A program made the translations under genes and the position numbers. A DNA stretch of 64,000 nt from Corallococcus terminator (GTDB lineage Bacteria > Myxococcota > Myxococcia > Myxococcales > Myxococcaceae): contig NZ_RAVZ01000005.1 of assembly GCF_003611635.1 (NCBI RefSeq), forward strand, positions 24,083 through 88,082, written 5' to 3'. The notes under the pieces are model-generated. The model saw only the letters and a program-made list of their open reading frames with translations, was not told the origin of the DNA and did no database searches. This document shows, piece by piece, positions 1 through 11,823 of this stretch (position 1 is its first letter; each line of letters opens with the position of its first letter).

Positions 1-186
1 GACGAGCCCGGCCTGCTCCAAGACGCCGACGTGCTTCTTCATGCCCGTGAGGGTCATGTGGAACTTCTCGGCGAGGTCCGTGATCGAAGCGTCTGAACGT
101 CCGAGCTGCTCCAGGATGCCGCGTCGGGTCGCGTCCGAGAGCGCGGCGAACGAGGCATTGAGGCGGGCACCTGGATGCTGAACCAT
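1..186 (-). CDS. ArsR-family HTH transcriptional regulator, N-terminal part (runs off window)
   Basis: The first 62 codons of a protein read leftward and are cut by the window edge. The visible residues fit the winged-helix DNA-binding domain of ArsR-type repressors: an N-terminal helix with the motif LSDATRRGILEQL (residues 17-29), then a helix-turn-helix with ITDLAEKFHMT (residues 35-45) and the recognition helix up to KKHVGVLEQAGLV. Such proteins are small dimeric repressors, often sensing metals or regulating a neighbouring SRPBCC or toxin-type gene downstream. The ATG at 186 is chosen because the ArsR N-terminus begins right there; no good ribosome binding site is visible before it. The ligand cannot be judged without the C-terminus. 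Confidence 0.82.
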   Translation of the reverse strand, partial: MVQHPGARLNASFAALSDATRRGILEQLGRSDASITDLAEKFHMTLTGMKKHVGVLEQAGLV

Positions 187-304
187 GTGGTGCAGTATTG
201 TCGCGCGATCTGGCGGAATGCAAGGGGGAGGCGCCAGGCCGTGCTCGCCGTGGGCTTGGAGCTCAAAGACCGGGGCCGCGTCTAGAGCGTGTCCGCAAGG
301 GACT

Positions 305-1210
305 TCACACGGCCTTGATGGACAGCTCACGTGCCGCTTCGACGAAGAGGCGCAGTGGCCCGGAGCGCCGCGCGCGGCTGGGGAAGTAGAGGAAGAGTCC
401 GGGAACGGTGGGCGCGTACGCCTCGAGCACCACCTTCAGCCGTCCGGTGCGCAGTTGCTCCTGCACCTGTGGTTCGAATGCGTACGTGAGCCCGGCGCCT
501 GCCTCGGCCAGGGACAGCATCACGTGGCCGTCGTTGGTGACGACGCCCCCGCGCACCGGCACGCGCCAGTTCCTGCGGCCGCGCTCCAACTCCCAGGCGT
601 AGATCGTCCCGCTCGTCTGCGAACGGTAGGCGATGCATTCGTGGCGCAGGAGGTCCTCGGGCTTCTGGGGCGTCCCGTGGCGTTCGAGGTAGCTGGGGGC
701 GCCCACCACCACGAAGCGGAAGGCCTCGGTGAGACGCACCTGCACCATGTCGCGCTCGATGGCTTCGGTCAGCCGCACGCCCGCGTCGTAGCCCTCCGCC
801 ACGATGTCCACGAAGCGGTCCTCGACGACGACCTCCACCTCCACTCGCGGGTGTCGCTCGCGGAAGGCGGGAAGCACGGGTGTGATGACGAAGGGCACCG
901 CCATCTGGGGGGTCGACAGGCGCAACCGGCCCACCGCCTCGCCCGGCTGGGCGGACGCGGTGGTCAGGGCCGCCTCCAGTTGACGGAGCCCCGGGCCCGC
1001 CTCCTCCACGAGGCGCCTCCCCGCATCCGTCAGCGCCACGCTGCGGGTCGTGCGCGTGAACAGCACCACGCGCAGTTGCTCCTCAAGCTGCTTCACCGCC
1101 TGGCTCACGGCGGATCTGGAGACGCTCAGCTCGTTCGCCGCGCCGCTGAAGCTCCGATGGCGCGCCACGGACAGAAACGCCTGGAGCTGTGGGAATGGAA
1201 CCGTGTTCAT
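305..1210 (-). CDS. LysR-family transcriptional regulator
   Basis: A 301-residue protein of standard LysR length. Residues 5-65 are the LysR winged HTH (FPQLQAFLSVARHRSFSGAA, then VSRSAVSQAVKQLEEQL). The rest is a periplasmic-binding-protein-like effector domain of the CrgA/DmlR-type branch, with RLRLSTPQMAVPFVITPVL opening the domain. I chose the ATG at 1210 because the HTH starts five residues later; the open frame upstream to 1261 adds a non-conserved tail. It is divergent from the aldo/keto reductase-SDR pair beginning at 1475. Regulators of this branch commonly control a divergent oxidoreductase gene, so that pair is the likely target (inference). The effector is unknown. Confidence 0.92.
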   Translation of the reverse strand: MNTVPFPQLQAFLSVARHRSFSGAANELSVSRSAVSQAVKQLEEQLRVVLFTRTTRSVALTDAGRRLVEEAGPGLRQLEAALTTASAQPGEAVGRLRLSTPQMAVPFVITPVLPAFRERHPRVEVEVVVEDRFVDIVAEGYDAGVRLTEAIERDMVQVRLTEAFRFVVVGAPSYLERHGTPQKPEDLLRHECIAYRSQTSGTIYAWELERGRRNWRVPVRGGVVTNDGHVMLSLAEAGAGLTYAFEPQVQEQLRTGRLKVVLEAYAPTVPGLFLYFPSRARRSGPLRLFVEAARELSIKAV

Positions 1211-3495
<2,285 letters not shown>

Positions 3496-3602
3496 GTTTG
3501 GTGTGAACGGGTTCACCGAAGCGCTCCGGCAGCAGAACCCCAAGAAGCACGTCCGGGTGACAGGGCCGGGTCCCTGTATCGCAAGGGCCAGCCGCACCAC
3601 GA

Positions 3603-3640
3603 CCCCGGGACCCTGACATCGGATCCCGGGGCCGCCATTT
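3603..3640. terminator. Hairpin terminator between convergent genes
   Basis: Arms CCCCGGGA (3603-3610) and TCCCGGGG (3624-3631) form an 8-bp stem, followed by CCGCCATTTTC. It sits between the convergent SDR and fusA genes and could serve both. Confidence 0.55.
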
Positions 3641-3645
3641 TCACC

Positions 3646-5751
3646 TCACGCCCGCGCTTCGGACACGGACGCCTGGAGCGCTTCGGGCACCGGCTCGTAC
3701 GTCCCCAGGCGCATGCTGGCCTGGGCGCGTCCCTGCGTGCGGCCGCGCAGCGCCGTCACGTAACCGAAGAGGCTCGCCATGGGCACGCGCGCTGACACGC
3801 TCCGCGCAGGGCCCTTCGCCTCCATGCCCAGCACCCTGCCCCGCCGCGACGACAGGTCGCCCAGCACGTCGCCCAGGAACGCCTCCGGCGTGGTGACCTC
3901 CACCTCCATCACCGGCTCCAGGCCCAGGAGCCCCGCGCGCCTCGCCGCCTCCTGGAGCGCCATCGAGCCCGCGATGGCGAACGCCTGCGGGGTGGAGTCC
4001 TTCATGTGCATGTCCCCATCCACCAGCCGCACCTCCACGTCCACCAGCGGCACGCCGTCGCGCAGGCCTCGCGCCATGGCACCCGCCACGCCCTTCTCGA
4101 TCGCGGGAATCAGCTCCCTGGCGATGATGCCGCCCTTCGTGTCGTCCACGAAGATGAGCCCCGCGCCTCGCGGCGCCGGCCCCACGTCCAGCACCACGCA
4201 CGCGAACTGTCCGGGCCCGCCAGTCTGACGGACATGGCGGTACGTCTGACGCACCGCGCTCCGGAGCGTGTCGCGGTAGGCCACCTTGGGCTGTCCCACG
4301 CGCGCCTCCACGCCGAACTCCGTCTTCAGTCGTTCCACGATGACCTCCAGGTGAAGCTCACCCATGCCGGACAGCAGCACCTGGCCGCTCTCCGGATCCA
4401 CACCCACGCGCAGCGACGGATCCTCCGCCGCCAGCCTCCGCAGTCCCTCCTCCAGCTTCGGCAACTCCCCGGGTGAGCGCGCCTCCACGGCGAGCTGCAC
4501 CACCGGCTCCATCACCCCCAACGCCTCCAACATCACCGGCGCGTCCGGGTCGCACAGCGTGTCGCCCGTCCGCACGCCCTTGAGGCCGAGCACCGCGCAG
4601 AGGTCACCCGCGTGCACCTCCGCCACCTCCTCGCGGCGGTTGGCGTGCATGAACATCAGGCGGCCCACCCGCTCCTTGCGACCGGTGGCGGGATTGAGCA
4701 GGACGGTACCGGCCCTCAACGTGCCGGAGTACACGCGCAGGAACACGATGCCGCCCACGGACTTGTCGCTCATCAGTTTGAACGCCAGGGCCGCGGGGGG
4801 CGCCGTGTCGGACACGGGACGGGACACCTTCTCTTCGGTGCCCGGCAGACAGCCCTCCACGGAAGCGAGGTCCGACGGCGCGGGCAGGTAGTTGACGACA
4901 GCGTCCAGCAACATCTGCACTCCCTTCTTCTTGAAGGCCGACCCGCACAGCACCGGCACCAGCGTTCGCGCGAGGGTGCCCGAGCGCAGCGCGCGCTCCA
5001 GGTCCTCCGCGGTGATGTCCTCCAACCGCCCTTCCACGAACTTCTCCAGCACCGTGGCGTCCACGTCCGCGCACGCCTCGATGAGGCGCAGGCGCAAGGG
5101 CAGCACCTCCTCCAGCAGCGCCCCCGTCACGGGAGCGTCGTCGTCGAACCGGCCCTCCTCACCGTCGAAGCGGACGGCACGCATGCGCACCAGGTCCACG
5201 AGGCCGTGGAACTCCGCGCCGTCGCCCAGGGGCCACTGCACGGCCACCGGGTTCGCGCCCAGTTTCTCCTCCAGCGACTTCACGCTCATGGCGAAGTCCG
5301 CGCCCACCTTGTCCATCTTGTTGATGAACGCGATGCGCGGCACGCCGTAGCGGTCCGCCTGACGCCACACCGCCTCCGACTGGGGCTCCACGCCCTGGCT
5401 CGCGTCGAACACCGCCACCGCGCCGTCGAGCACGCGCAGCGACCGCTCCACCTCGATGGTGAAGTCCACGTGGCCCGGCGTGTCGATGATGTTGATGCGG
5501 TGGAGCGCGCCCGCGGCGCGCCCATGTCGGGGTTCCCAGAACGCGGTGGTGGCCGCGGAGGTGATGGTGATGCCGCGCTTCTTCTCCTCCGGCATCCAGT
5601 CCATCTCCGTGGAGCCGGAATGCACCTCGCCCATGGAGTGGATGCGGCCGGTGAAGAAGAGGACGCGCTCGGTGAGCGTCGTCTTGCCCGCGTCGATGTG
5701 GGCCATGATGCCGATGTTGCGGTAGCGCTCGATGCGAGTGGTGCGGGACAT
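3646..5751 (-). CDS. fusA: Translation elongation factor G
   Basis: A 701-residue EF-G, the GTPase that drives tRNA-mRNA translocation on the ribosome. All five domains are present. The G-domain motifs are AHIDAGKTT (P-loop, residues 17-25), [10 protein letters not shown] (switch I), DTPGHVDFT (G3) and NKMDK (G4). Domain III-V follow with GMGELHLEV and the C-terminal [20 protein letters not shown]. It stands alone here, without rpsL, rpsG or tuf, so it is likely an extra copy or a dispersed fusA rather than the str-operon gene. The shortened stretch around residues 270-310 differs from the usual EF-G G' region. The start has GGAGACTTCC upstream and matches the conserved N-terminus. Confidence 0.96.
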   Translation of the reverse strand: MSRTTRIERYRNIGIMAHIDAGKTTLTERVLFFTGRIHSMGEVHSGSTEMDWMPEEKKRGITITSAATTAFWEPRHGRAAGALHRINIIDTPGHVDFTIEVERSLRVLDGAVAVFDASQGVEPQSEAVWRQADRYGVPRIAFINKMDKVGADFAMSVKSLEEKLGANPVAVQWPLGDGAEFHGLVDLVRMRAVRFDGEEGRFDDDAPVTGALLEEVLPLRLRLIEACADVDATVLEKFVEGRLEDITAEDLERALRSGTLARTLVPVLCGSAFKKKGVQMLLDAVVNYLPAPSDLASVEGCLPGTEEKVSRPVSDTAPPAALAFKLMSDKSVGGIVFLRVYSGTLRAGTVLLNPATGRKERVGRLMFMHANRREEVAEVHAGDLCAVLGLKGVRTGDTLCDPDAPVMLEALGVMEPVVQLAVEARSPGELPKLEEGLRRLAAEDPSLRVGVDPESGQVLLSGMGELHLEVIVERLKTEFGVEARVGQPKVAYRDTLRSAVRQTYRHVRQTGGPGQFACVVLDVGPAPRGAGLIFVDDTKGGIIARELIPAIEKGVAGAMARGLRDGVPLVDVEVRLVDGDMHMKDSTPQAFAIAGSMALQEAARRAGLLGLEPVMEVEVTTPEAFLGDVLGDLSSRRGRVLGMEAKGPARSVSARVPMASLFGYVTALRGRTQGRAQASMRLGTYEPVPEALQASVSEARA

Positions 5752-6208
5752 GGAAGTCTCCTGATCCCGTCGGGCAGCGAGGCCCGCGGGTTGGGTTCTG
5801 GAAGCACTGGTCGAATGAAAGGAATGAGGCGACGCGGGCCTTCAGGCGCACGCACGCGCGACACTCCGGAGGGGCACGTCAGGCCCGCTCAGGAACGCGT
5901 GAGGACACACGAAGGCACCACGGGAGTCATCGGGCGGAGACGGGACTCACGGCACACGGGAACCAGCCACCCCGCGCACCGGAATACACCGGTCCGCCTG
6001 CTCAAATATCGAGCAGAACCTCGTGACGGGGGGCGAGGCGCACGTCCGCCGCCGGCGCGAAGGCGCTCAGGGTCGGCAGGGCATGTGAGAAGACGGGCCT
6101 CATGATGATTCATAAGTAACCGCCCAACCCGACCTTGTCAATCCTGTCACCAATGAGGAAAACCTGTTTTCCTTGGCACCCTCAACCCTTGAATCCCAAA
6201 GGATGGGT
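5752..6208. other. 457-bp divergent intergenic region with an 18-bp palindrome
   Basis: The region separates fusA from the first metzincin gene. I see no gene in it. Near its right end, 6156-6173 is a perfect inverted repeat AGGAAAAC-CT-GTTTTCCT, 36 bases before the metzincin start. The stretch 6105-6175 is clearly more AT-rich than its surroundings, as expected for a promoter. Confidence 0.6.
6156..6173. promoter_or_regulatory. Palindromic operator candidate upstream of metzincin gene 1
   Basis: Perfect 8-bp arms AGGAAAAC and GTTTTCCT are separated by two bases. The position, just upstream of the AAAGGA ribosome binding site and start at 6209, suits a repressor or activator site, or a hairpin in the leader. 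Confidence 0.4.
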
Positions 6209-7465
6209 ATGCCCAGGTTCCACAAGACCTTGCTGACGGCTTCCATGACGCTCATCGGCTTGAACGGGTGCGGCGGCGACCCGCTGGACGCGACGACGGA
6301 CGGCCCCGCCCCGGAGGTGACGGAGGCCCGGGCTTCAGCGCTCCAGCTCGCCGTCGTGTGCGCGCCGGGCGCACCGGACGCGGACGGCGACGGCATCTGC
6401 GACGCGGCGGAGGCCGACTACGGCACCAACCCCAACAGCTCCGACACGGACGGCGACCGGCTCAGCGATTACGCGGAGCTGTTCGGCTCCGGCGGCGTGA
6501 ACCTGCCCGCGCTGGGCGCGAACCCGCGCAGGAAGGACGTCTTCATCGAGGCGGACTACTACGCGAACCGCAAGCCCACGCAGGGCGCGCTGGACCGGGT
6601 GATTGCCGCCTTCGCCACCGCCCCGGTGCCCAACCCGGACGGCTCCACGGGCATCACGCTGCACCTGGCGTTGGATCAGCAGATCGCCACGGCGGACGCG
6701 GACGCGGACCTGAACCCCGTGTGGACGGACTTCGACCGCATCAAGACGAAGTACTTCGCCGCCAACCGCGCGCCGTTCTTCCACTACATGGTGTTCGCGA
6801 ACACCTACAGCGGGGGCACCTCCAGCGGCATCTCGCGCGGCATCCCCGCGCACGACTTCCTGGTGACGCTGGGCGGCTGGTCCACGCCGGGCGGCACGGA
6901 GTTGCAGCAGGCCGGCACCATCATGCACGAGCTGGGGCACAACATCGGCCTGCGCCACGGCGGGAACGATGACAGCAATTACAAGCCCAACTACCTGAGC
7001 ATCATGAACTACGAGTATCAGGTGTATGGCTTCCGCATTGGCGGCGTGAACAACGTGTTCGACTATTCGCGCGTGCGCGTCGCCTCCTTCAGCGAAGCGG
7101 CTGTCAATGAAGTCTCCGCCTTCGCCCCCGTCGCCCCCACCACCGAGGCGGACCTCGCCCTCATCGGCGGGCTTCGCTTCAACAGCGTCCAGGTCAGCGG
7201 CACCGCGAGCGCCAACCTCGACTTCAACGCCAATGGCAGCATCCAGACCGCCGCCTACGCCCGGGACTTCAACCGCAGCGGGACCGCCACCAACGTGTTC
7301 CCCGCGTCGCAGCACGACTGGCTGGCCCTGAGGTACGACGGCGCCGGGCAGATTGGCGACGCCGCGCTGGGCACCTCCCGGACGCTGGAGCGCGAGGAAG
7401 CGTTCCTCGTCGTCCCGGAGAAGGTGGAGTCCTGCCTCACCTCGGAGCAGTTCCTCGCCCGGTAG
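6209..7465 (+). CDS. Metzincin-type zinc metalloprotease lipoprotein (paralogue 1)
   Basis: A 418-residue predicted lipoprotein protease. The N-terminus MPRFHKTLLTAS leads to a lipobox LNGC with C21. Residues about 50-85 carry Asp-rich calcium-binding motifs of the thrombospondin type-3 kind (DADGDGICD, then DTDGDRLSD). The catalytic zinc motif HELGHNIGLRH is at 240-250 and fits HExxHxxGxxH of metzincins. A Met-turn (SIMNY, Met266) follows at the expected distance. The protease should therefore bind one zinc through three His and be active outside the inner membrane. The ATG at 6209 has AAAGGA five bases upstream. Paralogues lie at 7670 and 11824. I know no precise family name; substrate unknown. 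Confidence 0.85.
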   Translation: MPRFHKTLLTASMTLIGLNGCGGDPLDATTDGPAPEVTEARASALQLAVVCAPGAPDADGDGICDAAEADYGTNPNSSDTDGDRLSDYAELFGSGGVNLPALGANPRRKDVFIEADYYANRKPTQGALDRVIAAFATAPVPNPDGSTGITLHLALDQQIATADADADLNPVWTDFDRIKTKYFAANRAPFFHYMVFANTYSGGTSSGISRGIPAHDFLVTLGGWSTPGGTELQQAGTIMHELGHNIGLRHGGNDDSNYKPNYLSIMNYEYQVYGFRIGGVNNVFDYSRVRVASFSEAAVNEVSAFAPVAPTTEADLALIGGLRFNSVQVSGTASANLDFNANGSIQTAAYARDFNRSGTATNVFPASQHDWLALRYDGAGQIGDAALGTSRTLEREEAFLVVPEKVESCLTSEQFLAR

Positions 7466-7497
7466 TCGCTACCTCCCCTGCTGAAAGTCGCATACCG

Positions 7498-7533
7498 CCG
7501 CCGGGCCCTCCTTCAGGGGGACCCGGCGGTTTC
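7498..7533 (+). terminator. Rho-independent terminator after metzincin 1
   Basis: CCGCCGGG (7498-7505) pairs with CCCGGCGG (7522-7529), followed by TTTCC. The same stem recurs after both other metzincin genes. Confidence 0.7.
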
Positions 7534-7628
7534 CGCGTCCACGGCAATCAATGCCTGATTCCCTCAAACCAAATCAGTCAGGCGAGAAAAGAAGATCCGT
7601 AAAAGCCGGTGAATCTCAAGAATAGGGT

Positions 7629-7647
7629 GATTGGCGCGAAGCCAATC
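7629..7647 (+). promoter_or_regulatory. Leader stem-loop upstream of metzincin 2
   Basis: GATTGGC and GCCAATC form a 7-bp stem around a GCGAA loop, 22 bases before the start at 7670. It may be an operator or a structure in the mRNA leader; the sequence alone does not decide. Confidence 0.35.
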
Positions 7648-7669
7648 CTTTGCGAACAAAGGGATTCAC

Positions 7670-8911
7670 ATGTCCAAGCTTCATCAGACCCTGCTGACCG
7701 CTTCCGTGGCACTCCTCGGATTGAACGGTTGTGGCGGCGCCGACCTCCCGGAGGAGGAACCGGTCATCACCCAGCAGGGCATGGAATTGGCCATCCCGCT
7801 GCCGATCCCCGCCTGCGCGGGCGCGCTGGACTCGGATGGCGACGGCGTCTGCAACCTCGTGGAGACACTGCTGGGCACCAACCCCAACAACCCCGACACG
7901 GACGGGGACCGGCTCAACGACTACGCGGAGTCGTTCGGCTTCGGCGGCGGCCTGGATCTGACGGCGCTCGGCGCGAACGCGCGCAGGAAGGACATCTTCA
8001 TCGAGGCGGACTACTACCCGGGGCAGCAGCCGACCCAGGCGATGCTGAACCGTGTCATCACGGCCTTCTCCAAGGCGCCAGTGTCCAACCCGGATGGCTC
8101 CACGGGCATCACGCTGCACATCGTGGTGGACCAGCAGATCGCCGCGGCGGACGCGGACCTGGACCTGAACCCGGTGTGGACGGACTTCGACGTCATCAAG
8201 GGGAAGTACTTCGCCGCGAACCGCGCGCCCTACTTCCACTACATGCTGTTCGCGCACCGGTACGCCGGCGGCAACTCCAGCGGCATCTCGCGCGGCATCC
8301 CCGCGCATGACTTCGTGGTGACGCTGGGCTTCGCCGCCGGCATCACGGAGCTGCAACTGGCCGGCACCGTGATGCACGAGCTGGGGCACAACATCGGCCT
8401 GCGCCACGGCGGCACCGACGACGCCAACTTCAAGCCCAACTACCTGAGCATCATGAACTACGAGTACCAGTTCTATGGCTTCGGCATTGGCGGCCTGAAC
8501 AACGTGCTCGACTACTCGCGCGTGCAGGTGGCCTCCTTCAACGAGCTGAGCGTCAACGAGGTCTCCGGGTTCGCGCCCGTCGCCCCGACGACCGAGGCGG
8601 ACCTCGCGAAGATCAGCGGGCTTCGCTTCAACGACGCCCAGGTCACGGGCAACGCGAGCACCAACATCGACTTCAACAACAACGGGGGCATCGAGGCCGC
8701 GACCTATAGCCGGGACTTCAACCGCAACGGCGTCGCCAACGTGTTCCCCGCGTCGCAGAACGACTGGCTGGCGCTCGCGTATGACGGCGGCGGGCAGATT
8801 GGCTTCGCCACGTCGGGCCTCACCCAGGACCTGGGCCGCCAGGACCTGTTCCTCGTCGCCCCGGAGAAGATGGAGCCCTGCCTCACCGTTCCCGAGCGTG
8901 ACGCCCGGTAA
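7670..8911 (+). CDS. Metzincin-type zinc metalloprotease lipoprotein (paralogue 2)
   Basis: A 413-residue close paralogue of the preceding gene, very similar along its whole length. It has the same leader plan (MSKLHQTLLTAS, lipobox LNGC, C21), Asp-rich calcium-type motifs (DSDGDGVCN and DTDGDRLND), the zinc motif HELGHNIGLRH at 236-246 and Met-turn SIMNY (Met262). The region just before the zinc motif is shortened relative to paralogue 1 (GFAAGITELQLAG in place of a GGWSTPGGTE form). The start at 7670 follows AAAGGGATTCAC. It has its own leader and terminator, so it is probably transcribed alone rather than with paralogue 1. Tandem duplication is the simplest origin. Confidence 0.85.
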   Translation: MSKLHQTLLTASVALLGLNGCGGADLPEEEPVITQQGMELAIPLPIPACAGALDSDGDGVCNLVETLLGTNPNNPDTDGDRLNDYAESFGFGGGLDLTALGANARRKDIFIEADYYPGQQPTQAMLNRVITAFSKAPVSNPDGSTGITLHIVVDQQIAAADADLDLNPVWTDFDVIKGKYFAANRAPYFHYMLFAHRYAGGNSSGISRGIPAHDFVVTLGFAAGITELQLAGTVMHELGHNIGLRHGGTDDANFKPNYLSIMNYEYQFYGFGIGGLNNVLDYSRVQVASFNELSVNEVSGFAPVAPTTEADLAKISGLRFNDAQVTGNASTNIDFNNNGGIEAATYSRDFNRNGVANVFPASQNDWLALAYDGGGQIGFATSGLTQDLGRQDLFLVAPEKMEPCLTVPERDAR

Positions 8912-8944
8912 TCACTGCCGTCCCCGCTGAACCGTCGCATTCCG

Positions 8945-8980
8945 CCGCCGGGTCCTCCTTCACGGGTGGGCCCGGCGGTC
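8945..8980 (+). terminator. Terminator after metzincin 2
   Basis: CCGCCGGG (8945-8952) pairs with CCCGGCGG (8971-8978), the same arms as behind paralogues 1 and 3. It lies between convergent genes, but no long T-run follows. Confidence 0.6.
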
Positions 8981-9011
8981 GTGTCTCCAGTCCCGGACGC
9001 GACGCCGGAAC

Positions 9012-11651
9012 TCAATACCGGCGCCTGCGCCGGCCGGGGCCCTTGCGCTTCCCATGCGCGGTCCCCGACTCCTCCGGCCAGACCCGCCGTCCGGGCGTGG
9101 GCCGCACCCGACCCGCTTCGGCCACTTCGTCCGGCATCCACGGCCTGTCGAGCATCTCCTGCAACTCCAGCAGGGACTCCGCGCGGACCATCCCGCGCCG
9201 CCCCCGCGCCACGCAGAAGCGGGCAGGACGGTCGAGCACGGGCAGCTCCTCCACCACCAGCGTGCGCGCCAGCTTCTCCGGCAGGTGCAGCCACACCGCG
9301 CCTCGGGCCGCTCCTTCCGCGTCCGTCTCCACGTCGTACTCCAGCGGGACGTCCTGTTCGCGCACGGAGGCCGTGTCCGGCAGCGCCAGGAGCGCCTCCC
9401 GCGTCTCCGGGGAGGCGAACCGGTCCAGGTTGAAGAACAGCATGCGGTCGCGGAAGTCCTCCATGGAATCCACGCCGTCCAACTGGGCTTCGTAGTACGC
9501 GGTGAGCTCCGGCAGCCCCAGCCTCGGCGTCCGCCCCCCCGAGCGGCGCCACAGCTCGCGGGCCTGGGCGATGGAGACGCGGTGGCTGTCCACCGCCGGG
9601 TGTGCGGCCTCCCCCCGGGCCAGCGCCTCCGCGAGCGCGTGACGGGCCAGCACCGTCAGCTCCGGACCCCAGGCGCGCAGCACCTGCTCCTCGTGCGACA
9701 GCTCGAAGCCGAAGTAGTCCAGTTGCTGTTCGAACACGAGCGCGCGGGCGCGCGGGTCATACACGGGCGTGGCCGCGTTGCGCTGGGCGTACTTGCGCAA
9801 GAGCGACAGGGGAAGCTGGGTGCCGTCGATGCCGGCCTGCGAGTTGCCATTGCGGTCCGCGAAGTAGCGCAGCACGCCCGCCACCGCGCCCTGGTCGCCG
9901 CACACGCTCGACTTGGACACCCGCGCGGCGTCGCCCCAGGCGGTGCGCTCGTCGATGACCAGGTCGAAGGGCATGTAGCGCGCGAGCAGGTCGCAGAAGC
10001 GCTGGTGGATGCGCGTGTTCGCGAAGGGCATCTGTCCGGGCAGCGGCAGGCCCACGCTGCGGTACACGCTCGACAGCGCGAGCGCCGCGTCCTCCACCGC
10101 CTTCACCAGCACGCCGCGCGAGTCCGCCCAGGCCAGCAGCCGCTCCGCATCGAAGACGTGGCGCGGCAGCCCGTGCGCCTCCCCCATCGCGCCCGCCGCG
10201 CGGAAGGCCTCCGCGTACAGGTTGTAGGCGGTCAGGTGGTCGCTTCCGGCGACGAGCACCCCCTCCAGGTTTCTCTCCTCGCGCGTCATGCGGTGCAGCG
10301 AATCAATGCTGCTGCACACCGCGAGGAAGGGAATCAGCGCCTCGTCCGCGTTGACGATGAGCTCCGCCCACGGACGGTCCACCGGCAGCGCCTCCACCGC
10401 GCGTCCGTAGTCCGTCAGCCGCCCCTGCGCATCCACGATGTGCCGCGCCTGCAACTTCGTCAGCGCGCGGCGGTAGGCCACCTTGTCCAACGGCACCGGC
10501 AGATCCAACTCATCCGCCCACACGCCCAGCGCGGCGGCGGTGAGCGCCACCCGCTCCGGCTCGCCCGCGAGCTGGAACTCCGGCTCGGTGGGCTTGAGCG
10601 ACGCGAAGTGGACGGCCCGGTCGCTGAGGATGAAGACGCGCCCGCCCTCCACCCGTCCGTGCACGCGTCCGGCCATCTGCAACAGTTCGTTGTTGCCCAG
10701 GTGCACGCGCACCAGCACGTTGCGCCCGCCCTCCACCCGGGTCGTGAAGCGCACGTCCTCGATGACGACGGTGTCCAGCCCCGGCACGTTGAGCGCGCTC
10801 TGGCCGGCCGCCGTCATCGCGAGCAGGAAGGGCCGGGGCGTGGTGCCCTCCAGGAAGGGGCGGATGGCGCGCAGCGGTTCCCCACCGTGGTAGTGCGCGG
10901 CGTGCAGGTCCGGGAAGCGGTCGCGCACGCTGGACGCGGTCTCCTCCACCGCCGCGCGCGTGGCCAGGAACACGCCTACCCCGCGCTCCCCCTTGCGCAC
11001 GTCCCGGAAGAACGCGTCGTCCAGGAACGCGCGCGACTGCCGGTGCTCGACGATGACCCGGGCCGCCTTCGCGGGGTCGAACGTCGTCACGCGCAGCACG
11101 TCCGCGCTGCCCAGGTAGGACGCGTAGAAGGCCGGGTCCACCGTGGCGGACAACCACACGAAGCGGCAGCCCACGCGCTTGCCCAGGGCCAGACACAGCT
11201 CCAGCTCCGCGGACGTCTGATGGATTTCATCGACGATGAGCGTGTCGTCGCGCCGGATGGCGCCGTCCTGGAACCACCGGCGCGCGATGCCGGTGGTGAC
11301 GATGAGGACGTCACACAGGGACGTCTCCGCCGAAGCCTCGCGCTCGCGGTTGACCACGGCCACCGTCAGAGGACGTCGGTCCAGCACCTCCTCCGCGATG
11401 GTGCGGATGGCCAACGTCTTGCCCGTCCCGGTCCCCGCCACGATGCCGAAGCCCTCCCCGCTCCGGGCCAGCGCGCGCAGGCGCTCCCCGTGGTGCTCCT
11501 CCAGGTAGGTCTTCATCCGAAGGCCCATCGCCAGTTCGATGGTCTCGCACGCGGCGCGCGTGGGCGCGATGACCACCACCCGCCCGCGTGAGGACGACAC
11601 GGAAGGGGACGACGTTCGGGGCGGCAGGTAGCGGTCGGTGGGCGTTCGCAC
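9012..11651 (-). CDS. DEAH-box superfamily 2 helicase-like ATPase
   Basis: About 879 residues. ATPase motifs are clear: Walker A GTGTGKT (73-79), DEIH Walker B (141-144), motif III WLSATVD, and motif VI QMAGRVHGR. These place it among DEAH-type SF2 helicases, which translocate on RNA or DNA. After the two RecA-like domains comes a winged-helix/ratchet-like part (TALGVWADELDLPVPLDKV) and about 450 residues of C-terminal sequence, with a basic tail rich in Arg, Lys and Gly (HGKRKGPGRRRRRY) that could bind nucleic acid. The start is uncertain: the frame stays open to 11831, but the GTG at 11651 keeps the promoter of the divergent metzincin free. An ATG inside (MGLRMKTYL) is another option. Role unknown. 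Confidence 0.82.
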   Translation of the reverse strand: MRTPTDRYLPPRTSSPSVSSSRGRVVVIAPTRAACETIELAMGLRMKTYLEEHHGERLRALARSGEGFGIVAGTGTGKTLAIRTIAEEVLDRRPLTVAVVNREREASAETSLCDVLIVTTGIARRWFQDGAIRRDDTLIVDEIHQTSAELELCLALGKRVGCRFVWLSATVDPAFYASYLGSADVLRVTTFDPAKAARVIVEHRQSRAFLDDAFFRDVRKGERGVGVFLATRAAVEETASSVRDRFPDLHAAHYHGGEPLRAIRPFLEGTTPRPFLLAMTAAGQSALNVPGLDTVVIEDVRFTTRVEGGRNVLVRVHLGNNELLQMAGRVHGRVEGGRVFILSDRAVHFASLKPTEPEFQLAGEPERVALTAAALGVWADELDLPVPLDKVAYRRALTKLQARHIVDAQGRLTDYGRAVEALPVDRPWAELIVNADEALIPFLAVCSSIDSLHRMTREERNLEGVLVAGSDHLTAYNLYAEAFRAAGAMGEAHGLPRHVFDAERLLAWADSRGVLVKAVEDAALALSSVYRSVGLPLPGQMPFANTRIHQRFCDLLARYMPFDLVIDERTAWGDAARVSKSSVCGDQGAVAGVLRYFADRNGNSQAGIDGTQLPLSLLRKYAQRNAATPVYDPRARALVFEQQLDYFGFELSHEEQVLRAWGPELTVLARHALAEALARGEAAHPAVDSHRVSIAQARELWRRSGGRTPRLGLPELTAYYEAQLDGVDSMEDFRDRMLFFNLDRFASPETREALLALPDTASVREQDVPLEYDVETDAEGAARGAVWLHLPEKLARTLVVEELPVLDRPARFCVARGRRGMVRAESLLELQEMLDRPWMPDEVAEAGRVRPTPGRRVWPEESGTAHGKRKGPGRRRRRY

Positions 11652-11823
11652 GAACCCCGTTGATACGCACTGCCGGCCCCCAGGGATAGCTCCGTGTGCA
11701 GGAAGCAGGCCCGGAGCCCCGGGACAAATTGTCAGGGTGGGTGAGGAATATTTATTCCGGCCTTCGTAGATGTCCCGGCTGGCGAGAAGCGCCCAGCCCT
11801 TGACTCCTTCGAGGGGGACTTCC
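11652..11823. promoter_or_regulatory. Divergent promoter region with two palindromes
   Basis: This 172-bp spacer between the helicase and metzincin 3 contains GACAA-A-TTGTC (11723-11733) and GGAATA-TT-TATTCC (11745-11758). The second is strikingly AT-rich for this genome and resembles the GGAA...TTCC symmetry upstream of metzincin 1. Either could be an operator, and the AT-rich part could hold a -10 element. Confidence 0.45.
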
